From: Micromonospora rosaria
GTDB taxonomy: Bacteria; Actinomycetota; Actinomycetes; Mycobacteriales; Micromonosporaceae
Direction: 5' to 3'
Assembly (NCBI RefSeq): GCF_001567585.1
Contig: NZ_LRQV01000060.1
Span: forward strand, 1 to 38,238
DNA: 38,238 nt
Below, in pieces: positions 17,490-25,563 of the stretch. How positions within the stretch are numbered: position 1 is the stretch's first letter; each line of letters opens with the position of its first letter. A program made the position numbers and the translations under genes. Under the pieces are notes generated by a model. The model did not search any database. It was not told the origin of the DNA and saw nothing but the letters and a program-made list of their open reading frames with translations.

Positions 17490-20485
17490 AGGTCCTCCAG
17501 CAGCCGCTCCGCCTCCCGCAGCTCGTGCCGCATCCCCCGCTCGCGGAACGTGACCACGGCGTGTTCCAGGAGTTCCCCGGCCTGGCCGGGAGCACCGGTA
17601 CGGGCCATCAACCGGGCGATGTCCAGCCGTACCGCCGCCGCACCGCCGTGGTCCATGATCTGTTCCCGTACCGCCAGGGCCCGCTCGAAGGCCCCCCGCG
17701 CCTGGTCGTACCGCCCGGTCGCGGCGTGCACCTCACCGAGGTTGCGCAGCAGGTGCCCCTCGCCGATGATGTCCCGGCTGCGGCGCACCATGGTCAGCAC
17801 CCCGGTCAGGGTCTGCTCGGCCTGCGCGTGCTCACCCCGCTGTAACTGCACCTGACCCGCGCGACGCAACGCGTGCGCCTCCCCCCGGGTGTACCCCACC
17901 GAGCGGAAGATCTCCAACGACTCCTCCAGTTGGGCGTGGGCGACCGCGCTGTGCCCCCGGCGCATCCAGATGTGCGCGCTCTGGGTCAGCACGGTCGCCC
18001 GGCCCACGATGTCGCCGACCCGCTCGAAGTCCCGTGCGGCGTGTTCGTAGAGCACCAGGGCCCGGTCGTCGTCGCCGCCCTGCCGCTCCAGCAGGGCCAG
18101 ATCCCGCCGGCACAGCGCCAGCCCGTGCACGTCGCCCAGGTCGTCGAAGATCTCCAGCGCGGCGCCGAGCGACCGGCGGGCCTCCTCGGGCTGCTGCCGG
18201 CTGATGTGCAGGGTGCCCAGCGAGCTGAGCACGGCGGCGCTGCCGCGCCGGTTGCCGGCCGCCCGGGTCACCTGCAACGCCCGCTCGTGGGTCCGTTCCC
18301 AGTGGTCGAAGTAGCCGCGTGCCTCGAAGAGGGTGACCAGCGTGGTGGCCAGGTCCCAGCAGAGCTCGTCCAGCCCGGCCTGGGCGGCCTGCTCCACCGC
18401 CAGGCAGAGGTTGGCCTGCTCGCTGTCCAGCCACTCGATCGGGTCGGCCAGGATCCGGTCGAGGTAGGCGGCCGGGGGCTGCCAGCGGGGCGCGGAGCCG
18501 CGCAGCACGGTGAAGTCGCCGCCGTACACCCGGGCGTGGGCCTGCTCGGTGATCGCCAGCCAGCCGCCGATCATCCGCTCGGTCGCGGCGAGCTGCACCG
18601 CCGGACTGTCGTGCAGGGCGAGCTGCTCCCGGGCGAACAGCCGGATGACCTCGTGGAAGCGGTACCGGAACTCGCCGGTGGACTCGACCGCGACGGCGTC
18701 CAGCATCTGCACGTCGACCAGGGGCTCCACCAGGTCGGACGGGATGGGCCGGTGGTCGTCGAGCAGCGCCCCGGCGATCCAGCCCGGCATCGTCGGCCCC
18801 TGCGCCAGGCTGAACAGTCGCAGCAGCCGACGATCGGCGCGGTTGAGCCCGTCGTGGGTCAGCGACAGGCTGGCCCGCATGGTCATCTCGCCGTGCGCCA
18901 GCTCGTCGAGCCGGTGCCGCTCGTTGGCCAGCCGGTGCACCATCGAGGCGAGGGTCCAGTGCGGCCGGGCGGCCAACCGCGCCGCCACGATCCGCAACGC
19001 CAGGGGCAGCCCGCCGACCGTGCGGACCAGCGCGGCGGCGGCCTCCGGCTCCCGCCTGACCCGGTCGGCGCCGATGACCCGGCCCAGCAGGTCCAACGCC
19101 TCGGCCTGGTCGAGCACGTCCAGCTCGACCCGCTGCGCGCCGGGCAGGGCGGTCAGCCGGGACCGGCTGGTCACCAGCACGGCGCAACTGCTGCTGCCGG
19201 GCAGCAGCGGGCTGATCTGCCGTTCGTTGGCCGCGTCGTCGAGCACCACCAGCATCCGGCGGGTGGCCAGCAGGGTGCGGTACATCTCCGCGCGCTCGTC
19301 GGTGTCGTCGGGGATGACCGGACCGGGGATGCCCAGGGCCCGCAGGAACCGGCCGAGGGCGTCCTTGGCGCTGACCGGTTCGGACCCCGCGCCGCGCAGG
19401 TCGCAGTAGAGCTGACCGTCGGGGAACCGCTCGCCGCCGAGCCGGTGCGCGATGTGGGTGGCCATCGCGCTCTTGCCGATGCCCGGCTTGCCGGCGATCA
19501 CCACCACGCCGAGCGACCGCCGGCCGTCGGTGCCGACCAGGGCGGTCTCGATCGACCGGACCAGCGGCTCGCTGGTCACGAAGTCCGCGGTGTCCGCCGG
19601 TAGCTGGTGCGGGCGTTCCTCGCCGTACGGGGTCGGCGCGGCGGCGGCGACCGTCACCCGGCCGTGTTCCGGGCCGTGCGGCGCGGCACCGGCGGCGTAC
19701 AGGGCCGGGTCGCCGGCGAGGATGGCGCTCTCCAGGTGGCGCAGCTCCTCCCCCGGTTCCAGGCCCAGCTCCTCGGCGAGCAGCGCCCGCCCCTCCCGGT
19801 AGACCTCCAACGCCTCGGCCTGCCGCCCGGAGCGGTACAGCGCCAGCATCAACTGCCCGCGCATCCGCTCGCGCAGCGGGTACTCGTGCACCAGCCGGCT
19901 GATCTCGCCGACGACCTCGTGGCTGCGGCCGAGGCCGAGTTCCAGTTCCAGGTACGTCTCGATGGCGGTGAGCCGGTCCTCGTCGAGCCGCAGCCCCCGG
20001 GTGCGCAGCGCCTCGCTCGGGATGCCGCTGAGGCAGGGGCCACGCCACAGGGCCACGGCGGCACGCAGCGTCTCGGCCGCCTCGGCGATCCTGCCCTCCT
20101 TGACCAGTACCCGCGAGGCCATCACCTGCCGGTTGAACACCTGCAGGTCCACCGTGTCCTCGTCGGTGCTCAGCACGTACCCGGGGGCGCGGGAGACCAC
20201 CGCGGCGCCCACCCCGGCGGCGGTGAAGCTCTTGCGTATCCGGGACACGCAGATCTGGATCTGGGTACGGGCGGTGTCCGGCGGCTCCTCGTGCCAGATG
20301 AGGTCGAGCAGCCGGTCGGTGCCGACCACCCGACCCGCCTCCATGAGCAGGCAGGCCAGAATGATCTCCTGGCGACCGGGTGGGATACGCACCGTGCCGG
20401 TCGGCCCTTCCACCTGCAGGGGGCCGAGCACCCGGAACATGATCCGGTCCCCGGCGACTGGTCTGGCGGTGAACGAGTCGGGCAT
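17462..20485 (-). CDS. SARP/AfsR-type transcriptional activator (OmpR-type DNA binding, BTAD, NB-ARC, TPR)
   Basis: 1007 aa from ATG 20485 (GGGAG, short spacer); ATG 20440, giving MFRVLGPLQVEG and preceded by GGGGA 8 nt away, matches the usual SARP N-terminus and is a serious alternative. Domains: winged-helix DNA-binding region about 16-105, bacterial transcriptional activation domain about 112-258, P-loop NTPase with Walker A GKPGIGKS at 332-339 and Walker B LVVLDDA, then a long helical half with TPR-like repeats (about 690-980, for example in the QPEEARRSLGAALEIFDDLG region). Such large SARPs activate antibiotic clusters by binding direct heptamer repeats near -35. It sits between the NRPS and lanthipeptide blocks, divergent from the NTF2-like gene. 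Which block it controls is not decided by sequence. Confidence 0.93.
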   Translation of the reverse strand: MPDSFTARPVAGDRIMFRVLGPLQVEGPTGTVRIPPGRQEIILACLLMEAGRVVGTDRLLDLIWHEEPPDTARTQIQICVSRIRKSFTAAGVGAAVVSRAPGYVLSTDEDTVDLQVFNRQVMASRVLVKEGRIAEAAETLRAAVALWRGPCLSGIPSEALRTRGLRLDEDRLTAIETYLELELGLGRSHEVVGEISRLVHEYPLRERMRGQLMLALYRSGRQAEALEVYREGRALLAEELGLEPGEELRHLESAILAGDPALYAAGAAPHGPEHGRVTVAAAAPTPYGEERPHQLPADTADFVTSEPLVRSIETALVGTDGRRSLGVVVIAGKPGIGKSAMATHIAHRLGGERFPDGQLYCDLRGAGSEPVSAKDALGRFLRALGIPGPVIPDDTDERAEMYRTLLATRRMLVVLDDAANERQISPLLPGSSSCAVLVTSRSRLTALPGAQRVELDVLDQAEALDLLGRVIGADRVRREPEAAAALVRTVGGLPLALRIVAARLAARPHWTLASMVHRLANERHRLDELAHGEMTMRASLSLTHDGLNRADRRLLRLFSLAQGPTMPGWIAGALLDDHRPIPSDLVEPLVDVQMLDAVAVESTGEFRYRFHEVIRLFAREQLALHDSPAVQLAATERMIGGWLAITEQAHARVYGGDFTVLRGSAPRWQPPAAYLDRILADPIEWLDSEQANLCLAVEQAAQAGLDELCWDLATTLVTLFEARGYFDHWERTHERALQVTRAAGNRRGSAAVLSSLGTLHISRQQPEEARRSLGAALEIFDDLGDVHGLALCRRDLALLERQGGDDDRALVLYEHAARDFERVGDIVGRATVLTQSAHIWMRRGHSAVAHAQLEESLEIFRSVGYTRGEAHALRRAGQVQLQRGEHAQAEQTLTGVLTMVRRSRDIIGEGHLLRNLGEVHAATGRYDQARGAFERALAVREQIMDHGGAAAVRLDIARLMARTGAPGQAGELLEHAVVTFRERGMRHELREAERLLEDLAVRRSAAS

Positions 20486-20567
20486 GTGTCTCCCGTGCCG
20501 ACAGCTATTCAGAAGTGACTATTCTTCACGTAGCTCACCCCATCTCAGCGGCGCTGTCCACCAGCGT

Positions 20568-20606
20568 AGAGATCATCTCTTTCGAACCGTCCGTAGGTTG
20601 CGCAAC
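20568..20606. promoter_or_regulatory. Palindromes in the SARP upstream region
   Basis: Three symmetric elements lie close together in a locally AT-richer stretch: AGAGAT-C-ATCTCT (20568-20580), TTCGAA (20581-20586) and GTTGCGCAAC (20597-20606). They are 83-121 nt upstream of ATG 20485. In addition CTATTC occurs twice at 14-nt spacing (20505, 20519). They look like regulator-binding sites for the divergent promoters; identity unknown. Confidence 0.35.
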
Positions 20607-20683
20607 GGCACCGGGGGATGGTCCAGTTCCTGCGACTCCCCCCGGGTGGCCTGCGCCGCAAGGGTCACCGCCCGCCGCCCCGG

Positions 20684-20741
20684 CCACGTCCGATGCCTGC
20701 GGGAACCACGTCCGATGCCTGCGGGAAAGCGCGGTGATAGG
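20684..20741 (+). promoter_or_regulatory. Perfect 22-bp tandem repeat with -10-like element (candidate SARP operator)
   Basis: A 22-bp unit beginning ccacgtccgatg and ending cctgcgggaa occurs twice without a gap (20684-20705, 20706-20727). GATAGG (20736-20741) follows after 8 nt and is 85 nt upstream of the NTF2-like ATG. A 22-bp period equals two helical turns, the spacing known for SARP direct-repeat sites, and the unit end CGGGAA(A/C) resembles the CGGGAT(A/T) heptamers at 17127. The remainder of the 341-nt region 20486-20826 holds the palindromes noted separately and no gene. Confidence 0.55.
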
Positions 20742-20826
20742 CGGAAGTTGGCCTTCTGCCCGACAGTTTCCACAACGGCCACGGATCGTGGTCCAACGGG
20801 GAACGACCCGCAGGGAGGAACATCCG

Positions 20827-21333
20827 ATGAGCAGCCACGGGGGGGCACGACCGACCCGGAGCGCGGCGGTGACGGCGGCCGGCGTCGACCACGTCCGGTT
20901 GTCGTACCACTACCTGGACACCGGCGACATCGACGCCTACGGGTCGCTGCTCGACGAGCACGTCCAGGTCCGCCGCCCGGACCTGGCGCAGGGGCGGGGC
21001 CGGGCGGAGGTGCTACGGACCCACGCGCAGGTCGCCGGGCCACCCGCCCGCCACCAGATCTACAAGGTCATCGCCGACGGGGACGGCGTGGCCGTGACCG
21101 GACGCTACACCGGATCGGTCGCTCCCCACCCCGGCCAGCAGCCCGACGGCGAACTCGACTTCGTCGACGTCTTCACCCTCACCGACGAGGGCATGCTGCT
21201 CGGCTACCGCCGCTACTACTTCGTCGCCCCCGAGCCGGACGGCCGGCGCGGCGCACGCGGCACGACCCTCACCGCCCAGGGCCCCGACGACGGTACCGAC
21301 CAGCCCGGTGTGACCACACACCCCATGGGGTAA
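20827..21333 (+). CDS. NTF2/SnoaL-like small protein
   Basis: 168 aa. ATG 20827 follows GGGAGG with an 8-nt spacer; the longer frame from 20515 is not protein-like. Residues about 20-140 fit the NTF2-like alpha+beta cone fold: VRLSYHYLDTGDIDAYGSLLDEHV...GRAEVLR at the N-terminus, then the strand-rich VTGRYTGSV...LDFVDVFTLTDEGMLLGYRRYYF. Members of this superfamily include polyketide cyclases, isomerases, dehydratases and non-catalytic ligand binders. The last 30 residues are polar and probably disordered. It is divergent from the SARP gene and has the 22-bp tandem repeat in its promoter, so it is likely under SARP control (inference). Catalytic residues are not identifiable with confidence. 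Confidence 0.82.
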   Translation: MSSHGGARPTRSAAVTAAGVDHVRLSYHYLDTGDIDAYGSLLDEHVQVRRPDLAQGRGRAEVLRTHAQVAGPPARHQIYKVIADGDGVAVTGRYTGSVAPHPGQQPDGELDFVDVFTLTDEGMLLGYRRYYFVAPEPDGRRGARGTTLTAQGPDDGTDQPGVTTHPMG

Positions 21334-21444
21334 ATCGACCCGCCCGGGGCGACCGGTGTCCACACCGGACAGTCGGACCGTCCCGGAACCAGAGCCGCCG
21401 GCGTACCCGCACCGACCGGTGCCCGGTACGGGCATCGCCGGCAC

Positions 21445-21476
21445 CGGGCGGTGCGGCCCCACGGCCGCACCGCCCG
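21445..21476. terminator. Perfect 14-bp hairpin
   Basis: CGGGCGGTGCGGCC pairs without mismatch to GGCCGCACCGCCCG around a 4-nt loop CCAC, 111 nt downstream of the NTF2-like stop. It is the strongest hairpin I noticed in the window and, placed between convergent genes, fits a T-less bidirectional terminator. Confidence 0.55.
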
Positions 21477-21925
21477 ACCCGCTGCACCGAATCGCTACCC
21501 CGACCTACCGTCCCGGGTCGCTGCCCCGACGCGACCGGCGTCGGCCCGGCGTCGGTCCCGCCTGTCCCGCGCCGGTCCCCCGGCCCAGCGGCTGCTGCCA
21601 CCTGCGGCCCGGCTGCTGCCACCTGTCGTCAGGCGGCCTGACGTCCGCCCCGGGCCGACGATGTCGTCGGCGACAACCTGTCGAGCTGCCCCGCCCATGA
21701 GACCGCGCCGATTCCCGGGGCGCGCCCCGTCCGTGCGGGCAGCTCCACAGCCTTCACGCGGCGGTCCTTCGCCGGGACCGTCGCTCCCACCGGGTCGTGA
21801 CGGCGGGACGGGGACCCACGGCGCGGCTCGCCGGGCGGCACGACCGGGCTTCGAGCCACCACGACCACGCAGGCGGCAGCCGAGACCGCCGGGGCCGCAC
21901 CCGGCCCCGGTACCGCACCCGACGG

Positions 21926-22000
21926 CCGGTGCCGGAGCCACCGGTGCCGGAGCCGCCGACGCCGGAGCCGCCGACGCCGGAGCCGCCGGGGCCGGGGCCA
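21926..22000. repeat. 15-bp tandem repeat, five units
   Basis: Units follow the pattern ccg(g/a)(t/c)gccggagcc(a/g), decaying to ccggggccggggcca in the fifth. Translated it would give Pro-x-Pro-Glu-Pro on the plus strand or Gly/Ser/Val repeats on the minus strand, but neither frame sits in a credible gene. It ends 53 nt beyond the stop of the downstream exporter gene. Confidence 0.7.
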
Positions 22001-22052
22001 CCGGGGCCGGCTTGGGCGCTGGCCCGCACCGACCGCCCTGCCGCCGACCGGC

Positions 22053-23819
22053 CTACCGGCCGGCGGTGGTCGGGGCGGCCCCCGGGTCGGTGGCCGGGAG
22101 TTCGGCCGTGGTCCGCCAGTGTCCCACCAGCTCGGCGTAGCCGGCGCTGTCGCGCAGCAGGTCCTCGTGCCGGCCGAGGTGGTGCCGGTCCCCGTCGATC
22201 AGCAGCACGCGGGCCGCCCGGCGGGCGGAGCTGATCCGGTGCGCGATCACCACGAGGGTGCCCGGCCGCGCCGCGAACGCCGTCTCGGCCCGCGCCTCGG
22301 CGGCCGGGTCGAGGTGGGCGGTGGCCTCGTCGAGGATCACCACCCGGGCCGGGCTGAGGTGCACCCGGGCCAGGGCCACCAGTTGCCGTTCACCGGCCGA
22401 GAGGTCGGCGCCGCCGGCCCCCACCCGCGCGTCCAGCCCGCCGAGCCGGGACAGCACCGGGGCCAGCCCCACCGCCTCGGCCGACCGGCGCACGTCGTCG
22501 TCGGTCGCCTCCGGGGCGAGGTAGCGCAGGTTGTCCCGGAAGCTGCCGGCGAAGACGTACGCCTCCTGCGGGACCAGGGCGAGGGTCGTGCGCAGGTCGT
22601 CGCTGCGGGCCTGCCGGACGTCCACGCCGCCGAGGCGTACGGTGCCCCGGTCGGCGGGCCAGAGCCCGGCCAGCAGCCCGGCCAGGGTGGACTTGCCGAT
22701 CCCGCTGGCCCCCACGACCGCCAGGTGGTCGTCGGCGGGCAGGGTGAGCGAGAACGACCGCAGCACCGGGTCCGAGTCGGGCCCGTACGCGAAGGTGAGG
22801 TCCCGCACCTCGACGTCGTACCGGTCGGTCAACGGCTGCCGCCCCTCGGCGGTCGGGGGCGGCGCCGGCACCTCCTCGGCCAGCCGCCGCAGGTTCACCA
22901 CCAGGGTCAGTCCCGAGCTGCTGAGCACGCCGACGAGTCCCCGCAGCGCCGGTTCGAGGCTCACCGACAGGTAGGTGGCCGCCCCGACCGCCTCGCCCAG
23001 CCCGAGGTGGCCCGCGCGCACCAGCCAGGGCGCGGCGACCAGCAGGGCCAGCAGCGGTACCTGCCCGCCGACGAGGATCACCAGGCCGCGCGCCGCCGTC
23101 GACCGGGCCAGCGCGCGTTCCCGGGCCACCTGCCGGTCCACCGCGTCGCCCAGGTCGGTGATTGCCCGCTGCTCGCCACCGCAGGCGATCACGTCCCGCA
23201 GCCCGTGCAGCGTCTCCCCGGCCCGGGCCGAGACGTCCTCCTCGGCGGCCAGCACCGCCCGGTGCCGGGCCACCTGTCCGGGCAGCAGCGCGGCGAAGAG
23301 CAGCACCGCCAGGGCGACCAGCAGCGCGGTCGACACGGCCACGGGCGGCGCCAGCAGGGCCAGCCCGACCAGGACCGCGACCACGGTGAACGCGACCTGG
23401 CGGACCTGGCGCAGCAGCACGAACAGCGCCCCACGCACCGCCTCCACCTGCTCGGTGAGCCGGACCACCACGGCGGTGCCGGGCGGCCGGCCGACGCCGG
23501 TGCTCGCGTGCAGCGTGTTCGCCACGACGGCGGTGGCGAAGGCGTCCCGGACCGGTTCGACCACCTCGGCCAGCCAGGGGAAGAGCCGCCGGGTGCCGAG
23601 CACGCCGACGACGGCGGCGGGCAGCAGCGCCGCCAGCAGCAGCGTGCCGGCCAGCGCCTGCCCGGCCACGTACCGGTCCACGGCGGCGGCCACCAGCAGG
23701 CCGGCGGTCAGCGACGGCACCGCCTCCACCAGGGACCAGAGGGCGATCCGGGTCAACGCCGCCCGGCGGCGGAGGACCTCGGCCACGAGCAGGGCCGGGC
23801 CGGGGGTGGTGGCGGTCAT
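22053..23819 (-). CDS. ABC exporter half-transporter 2 (TMD-NBD, canonical ATPase site)
   Basis: 588 aa. ATG 23819 overlaps the stop of the preceding exporter gene (ATGA), with GGGAG upstream. About six hydrophobic segments occupy residues 20-310, followed by an NBD with Walker A GASGIGKST, a Q-loop in LVPQEAYVF, signature LSAGERQ, Walker B VVILDEATAHLD with the catalytic Glu, and the H-loop VIAHR. All ATPase motifs are intact, unlike its partner. It is the last gene of the lanthipeptide operon. A heterodimeric exporter with the previous gene, as RamA/RamB-type pairs in class III lanthipeptide clusters, is the natural reading. There is no N-terminal C39 peptidase domain, so leader removal must be done elsewhere (the S9 protease is in the same operon). 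Confidence 0.93.
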   Translation of the reverse strand: MTATTPGPALLVAEVLRRRAALTRIALWSLVEAVPSLTAGLLVAAAVDRYVAGQALAGTLLLAALLPAAVVGVLGTRRLFPWLAEVVEPVRDAFATAVVANTLHASTGVGRPPGTAVVVRLTEQVEAVRGALFVLLRQVRQVAFTVVAVLVGLALLAPPVAVSTALLVALAVLLFAALLPGQVARHRAVLAAEEDVSARAGETLHGLRDVIACGGEQRAITDLGDAVDRQVARERALARSTAARGLVILVGGQVPLLALLVAAPWLVRAGHLGLGEAVGAATYLSVSLEPALRGLVGVLSSSGLTLVVNLRRLAEEVPAPPPTAEGRQPLTDRYDVEVRDLTFAYGPDSDPVLRSFSLTLPADDHLAVVGASGIGKSTLAGLLAGLWPADRGTVRLGGVDVRQARSDDLRTTLALVPQEAYVFAGSFRDNLRYLAPEATDDDVRRSAEAVGLAPVLSRLGGLDARVGAGGADLSAGERQLVALARVHLSPARVVILDEATAHLDPAAEARAETAFAARPGTLVVIAHRISSARRAARVLLIDGDRHHLGRHEDLLRDSAGYAELVGHWRTTAELPATDPGAAPTTAGR

Positions 23820-25549
23820 GGGGTGCTCCCGGCGGTGAAGACGGCACGGTAGTCGGGGTGCCGCGCCCAGAGGTCGCGGTGCGGGGCCACCGCGCGGATC
23901 CGTCCCCCGTCGAGCCACGCCACCGCGTCGACCTGCGCCGCGGTGGCCACCCGGTGCGCCACCACCAGCCGGGTACGACCGGCCAGGCCGGTGGTCAGCG
24001 CGGCGGTGACCCGGGCCTCGGTGACCGTGTCCAGGCTGGACGTGGCGTCGTCGAGAATCATCAGCCGGCCGCCGTGCACCAGCGCGCGGGCCAGGCCGAG
24101 CCGTTGCAGTTCCCCGCCGGAGAGCGGTACCCGGGTCAGCGGGGTGTCGACGCCGTCCGGCAGCCGGCGCAGGAAGTCCAGGGCGGACGCGGTCCGGGCC
24201 GCCCACTCCACCCGCGCGCCGTCCGTCCCCGGCCGGCCGTACGCGAGCGCGTCGGCCACCGTCGTGCCGAGCAGTACCGGCCGGTCGAAGGCGTAGCCGA
24301 CCTCGCGGCGCAGCACGGAGGCGGTCAGCGCGTCGAGCGGTACCCCGTCCAGCCGGACCTCGCCCTCGTCGGGGCGCAGCAGGCCGCCGGCGACCAGCGC
24401 CAGGGTGGACTTGCCGGCACCGCTGCGGCCGACCACGGCGAGGGTGGTGCCCGCCGGGACGGACAGGTCCACCCCGGTCAGCACCGGGTGGCCGTCGTGG
24501 CGGACGGTCACCCCGCGCAGGTCCAGCCGGCCCGTGCCGGCGGGCAGCCGGCCGACCGCCGCCCCGGACGGTCCCGGCCGGGGCGGGGCCTGGTCCAGGA
24601 TCTCGTCCACCCGACCGGCGTTGGCCTGCGCGTGCGCCAGGAAGGCCAGGGTGTCGGAGAGGTAGATGAAGCCGAGGGCGAAGCCGAGGTAGAGCGACGC
24701 GGCCAGGAACTGGCCGGGGGTGATCCGGCCCTGCACCACGGCGACGCCACCGACGCCGAGCACCAGCACCCGCAGCCCGGCCAGGACCAGGTCGAGCTGC
24801 CAGGAGATGTCCCCCTGCACCCGCCAGGTCTGCCGGCCGGCCTCGGCGAGGGCGGGGAGCGGGGCGAGGATCCGTTCGGTCTCCCGCCGCTGGGTGCGCG
24901 ACGCCTGGATGGTCCGGCTGCCGGTCAGCGCGTCGGTGAAGCGGGCCGCGATGTCGCCCTGGTGGCGCAGGTAGTCGCCGTAGCGGCTGCGGACCCGCCG
25001 CATCATCAGCCGCAGCAGCAGCACGGCCGGGGCGATCCCGACCAGGAAGGTCACCCCGAGCCACCAGTCGATGAGGCAGAGCGCGACCAGCCCGCCGACC
25101 GAGGCGGCGGCCTCGACCGCCACGGTGACCAGCGACGGTACGCCGTGCGCGGCGGCGGCGGTGTTGCCGGTGAACCGGGCGAGCAGGTCCCCGTCGTCGT
25201 GCCGGCGGGTGCCGGCGATCCCGAGCACGAAGAGTCGCCGGACGAACAGGTGGCGGACCCGGGCGAGCACCCGGGTCACCGCCCTGGCCTGGCTGACCAG
25301 CCCGGCCGCCTCGGCGAGCACCTTCCCGGCGACCAGGGCGACCAGGATGGCGAGGGCGAGACCGGGGCCGGCGCCGGCGAACGCCCGGTCCACGGCGGCG
25401 GCCACCGCGGCGGGCAGCAGCAGGGTCGCCGCCACCCCGGCGACGGTCCAGGCGGCGGTCACCACCAGCGGCGGGCCGGCGGTGACGGTCATCCGGGCCA
25501 GACTGGACCCGGTGAGGCGGCGCAGCGGGGCGAAGGCGGTCACGGCCAC
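23816..25549 (-). CDS. ABC exporter half-transporter 1 (TMD-NBD, degenerate ATPase site)
   Basis: 577 aa from a GTG at 25549 (GGAG 8 nt upstream, 14 nt after the radical SAM stop); another GTG at 25543 is possible. Transmembrane segments lie within about residues 25-300. NBD: Walker A GRSGAGKS at 374-381, signature LSGGE 476-480, Walker B LMILD 496-500 followed by Asp501 instead of the catalytic Glu, and FDR at 421-423 where the Q-loop Gln is expected. These changes mark a degenerate site, as in one half of asymmetric heterodimeric exporters. It overlaps the next half-transporter by 4 nt, which supports a 1:1 complex. The likely cargo is the modified lanthipeptide or its leaderless product (inference). 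Confidence 0.93.
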   Translation of the reverse strand: MAVTAFAPLRRLTGSSLARMTVTAGPPLVVTAAWTVAGVAATLLLPAAVAAAVDRAFAGAGPGLALAILVALVAGKVLAEAAGLVSQARAVTRVLARVRHLFVRRLFVLGIAGTRRHDDGDLLARFTGNTAAAAHGVPSLVTVAVEAAASVGGLVALCLIDWWLGVTFLVGIAPAVLLLRLMMRRVRSRYGDYLRHQGDIAARFTDALTGSRTIQASRTQRRETERILAPLPALAEAGRQTWRVQGDISWQLDLVLAGLRVLVLGVGGVAVVQGRITPGQFLAASLYLGFALGFIYLSDTLAFLAHAQANAGRVDEILDQAPPRPGPSGAAVGRLPAGTGRLDLRGVTVRHDGHPVLTGVDLSVPAGTTLAVVGRSGAGKSTLALVAGGLLRPDEGEVRLDGVPLDALTASVLRREVGYAFDRPVLLGTTVADALAYGRPGTDGARVEWAARTASALDFLRRLPDGVDTPLTRVPLSGGELQRLGLARALVHGGRLMILDDATSSLDTVTEARVTAALTTGLAGRTRLVVAHRVATAAQVDAVAWLDGGRIRAVAPHRDLWARHPDYRAVFTAGSTP

Positions 25550-25563
25550 GGTCGGCGCTCCGC

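Larger units (their letters stand above)
21334..22052. other. 719-nt region without a convincing gene
   Basis: It separates the convergent NTF2-like and exporter genes. It holds a small hairpin at 21353-21368 (CCGGTG-TCCA-CACCGG, 19 nt after the NTF2-like stop), a 14-bp hairpin at 21445-21476, a 16-bp direct repeat cggctgctgccacctg at 21589 and 21610, and a 15-bp tandem repeat at 21926-22000. The open frames here are low-complexity Pro/Arg/Gly/Ala and lack ribosome sites. Confidence 0.6.

Noticed and set aside
21629..21868. 79-codon minus-strand frame in the same gap
   Set aside because: No ribosome site or recognisable domain; composition does not look coding.
21451..22140. Plus-strand open frame in the gap, with Pro/Ala/Gly repeats
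   Set aside because: No ribosome site, low complexity, runs antisense into the exporter gene; repeats explain the openness.
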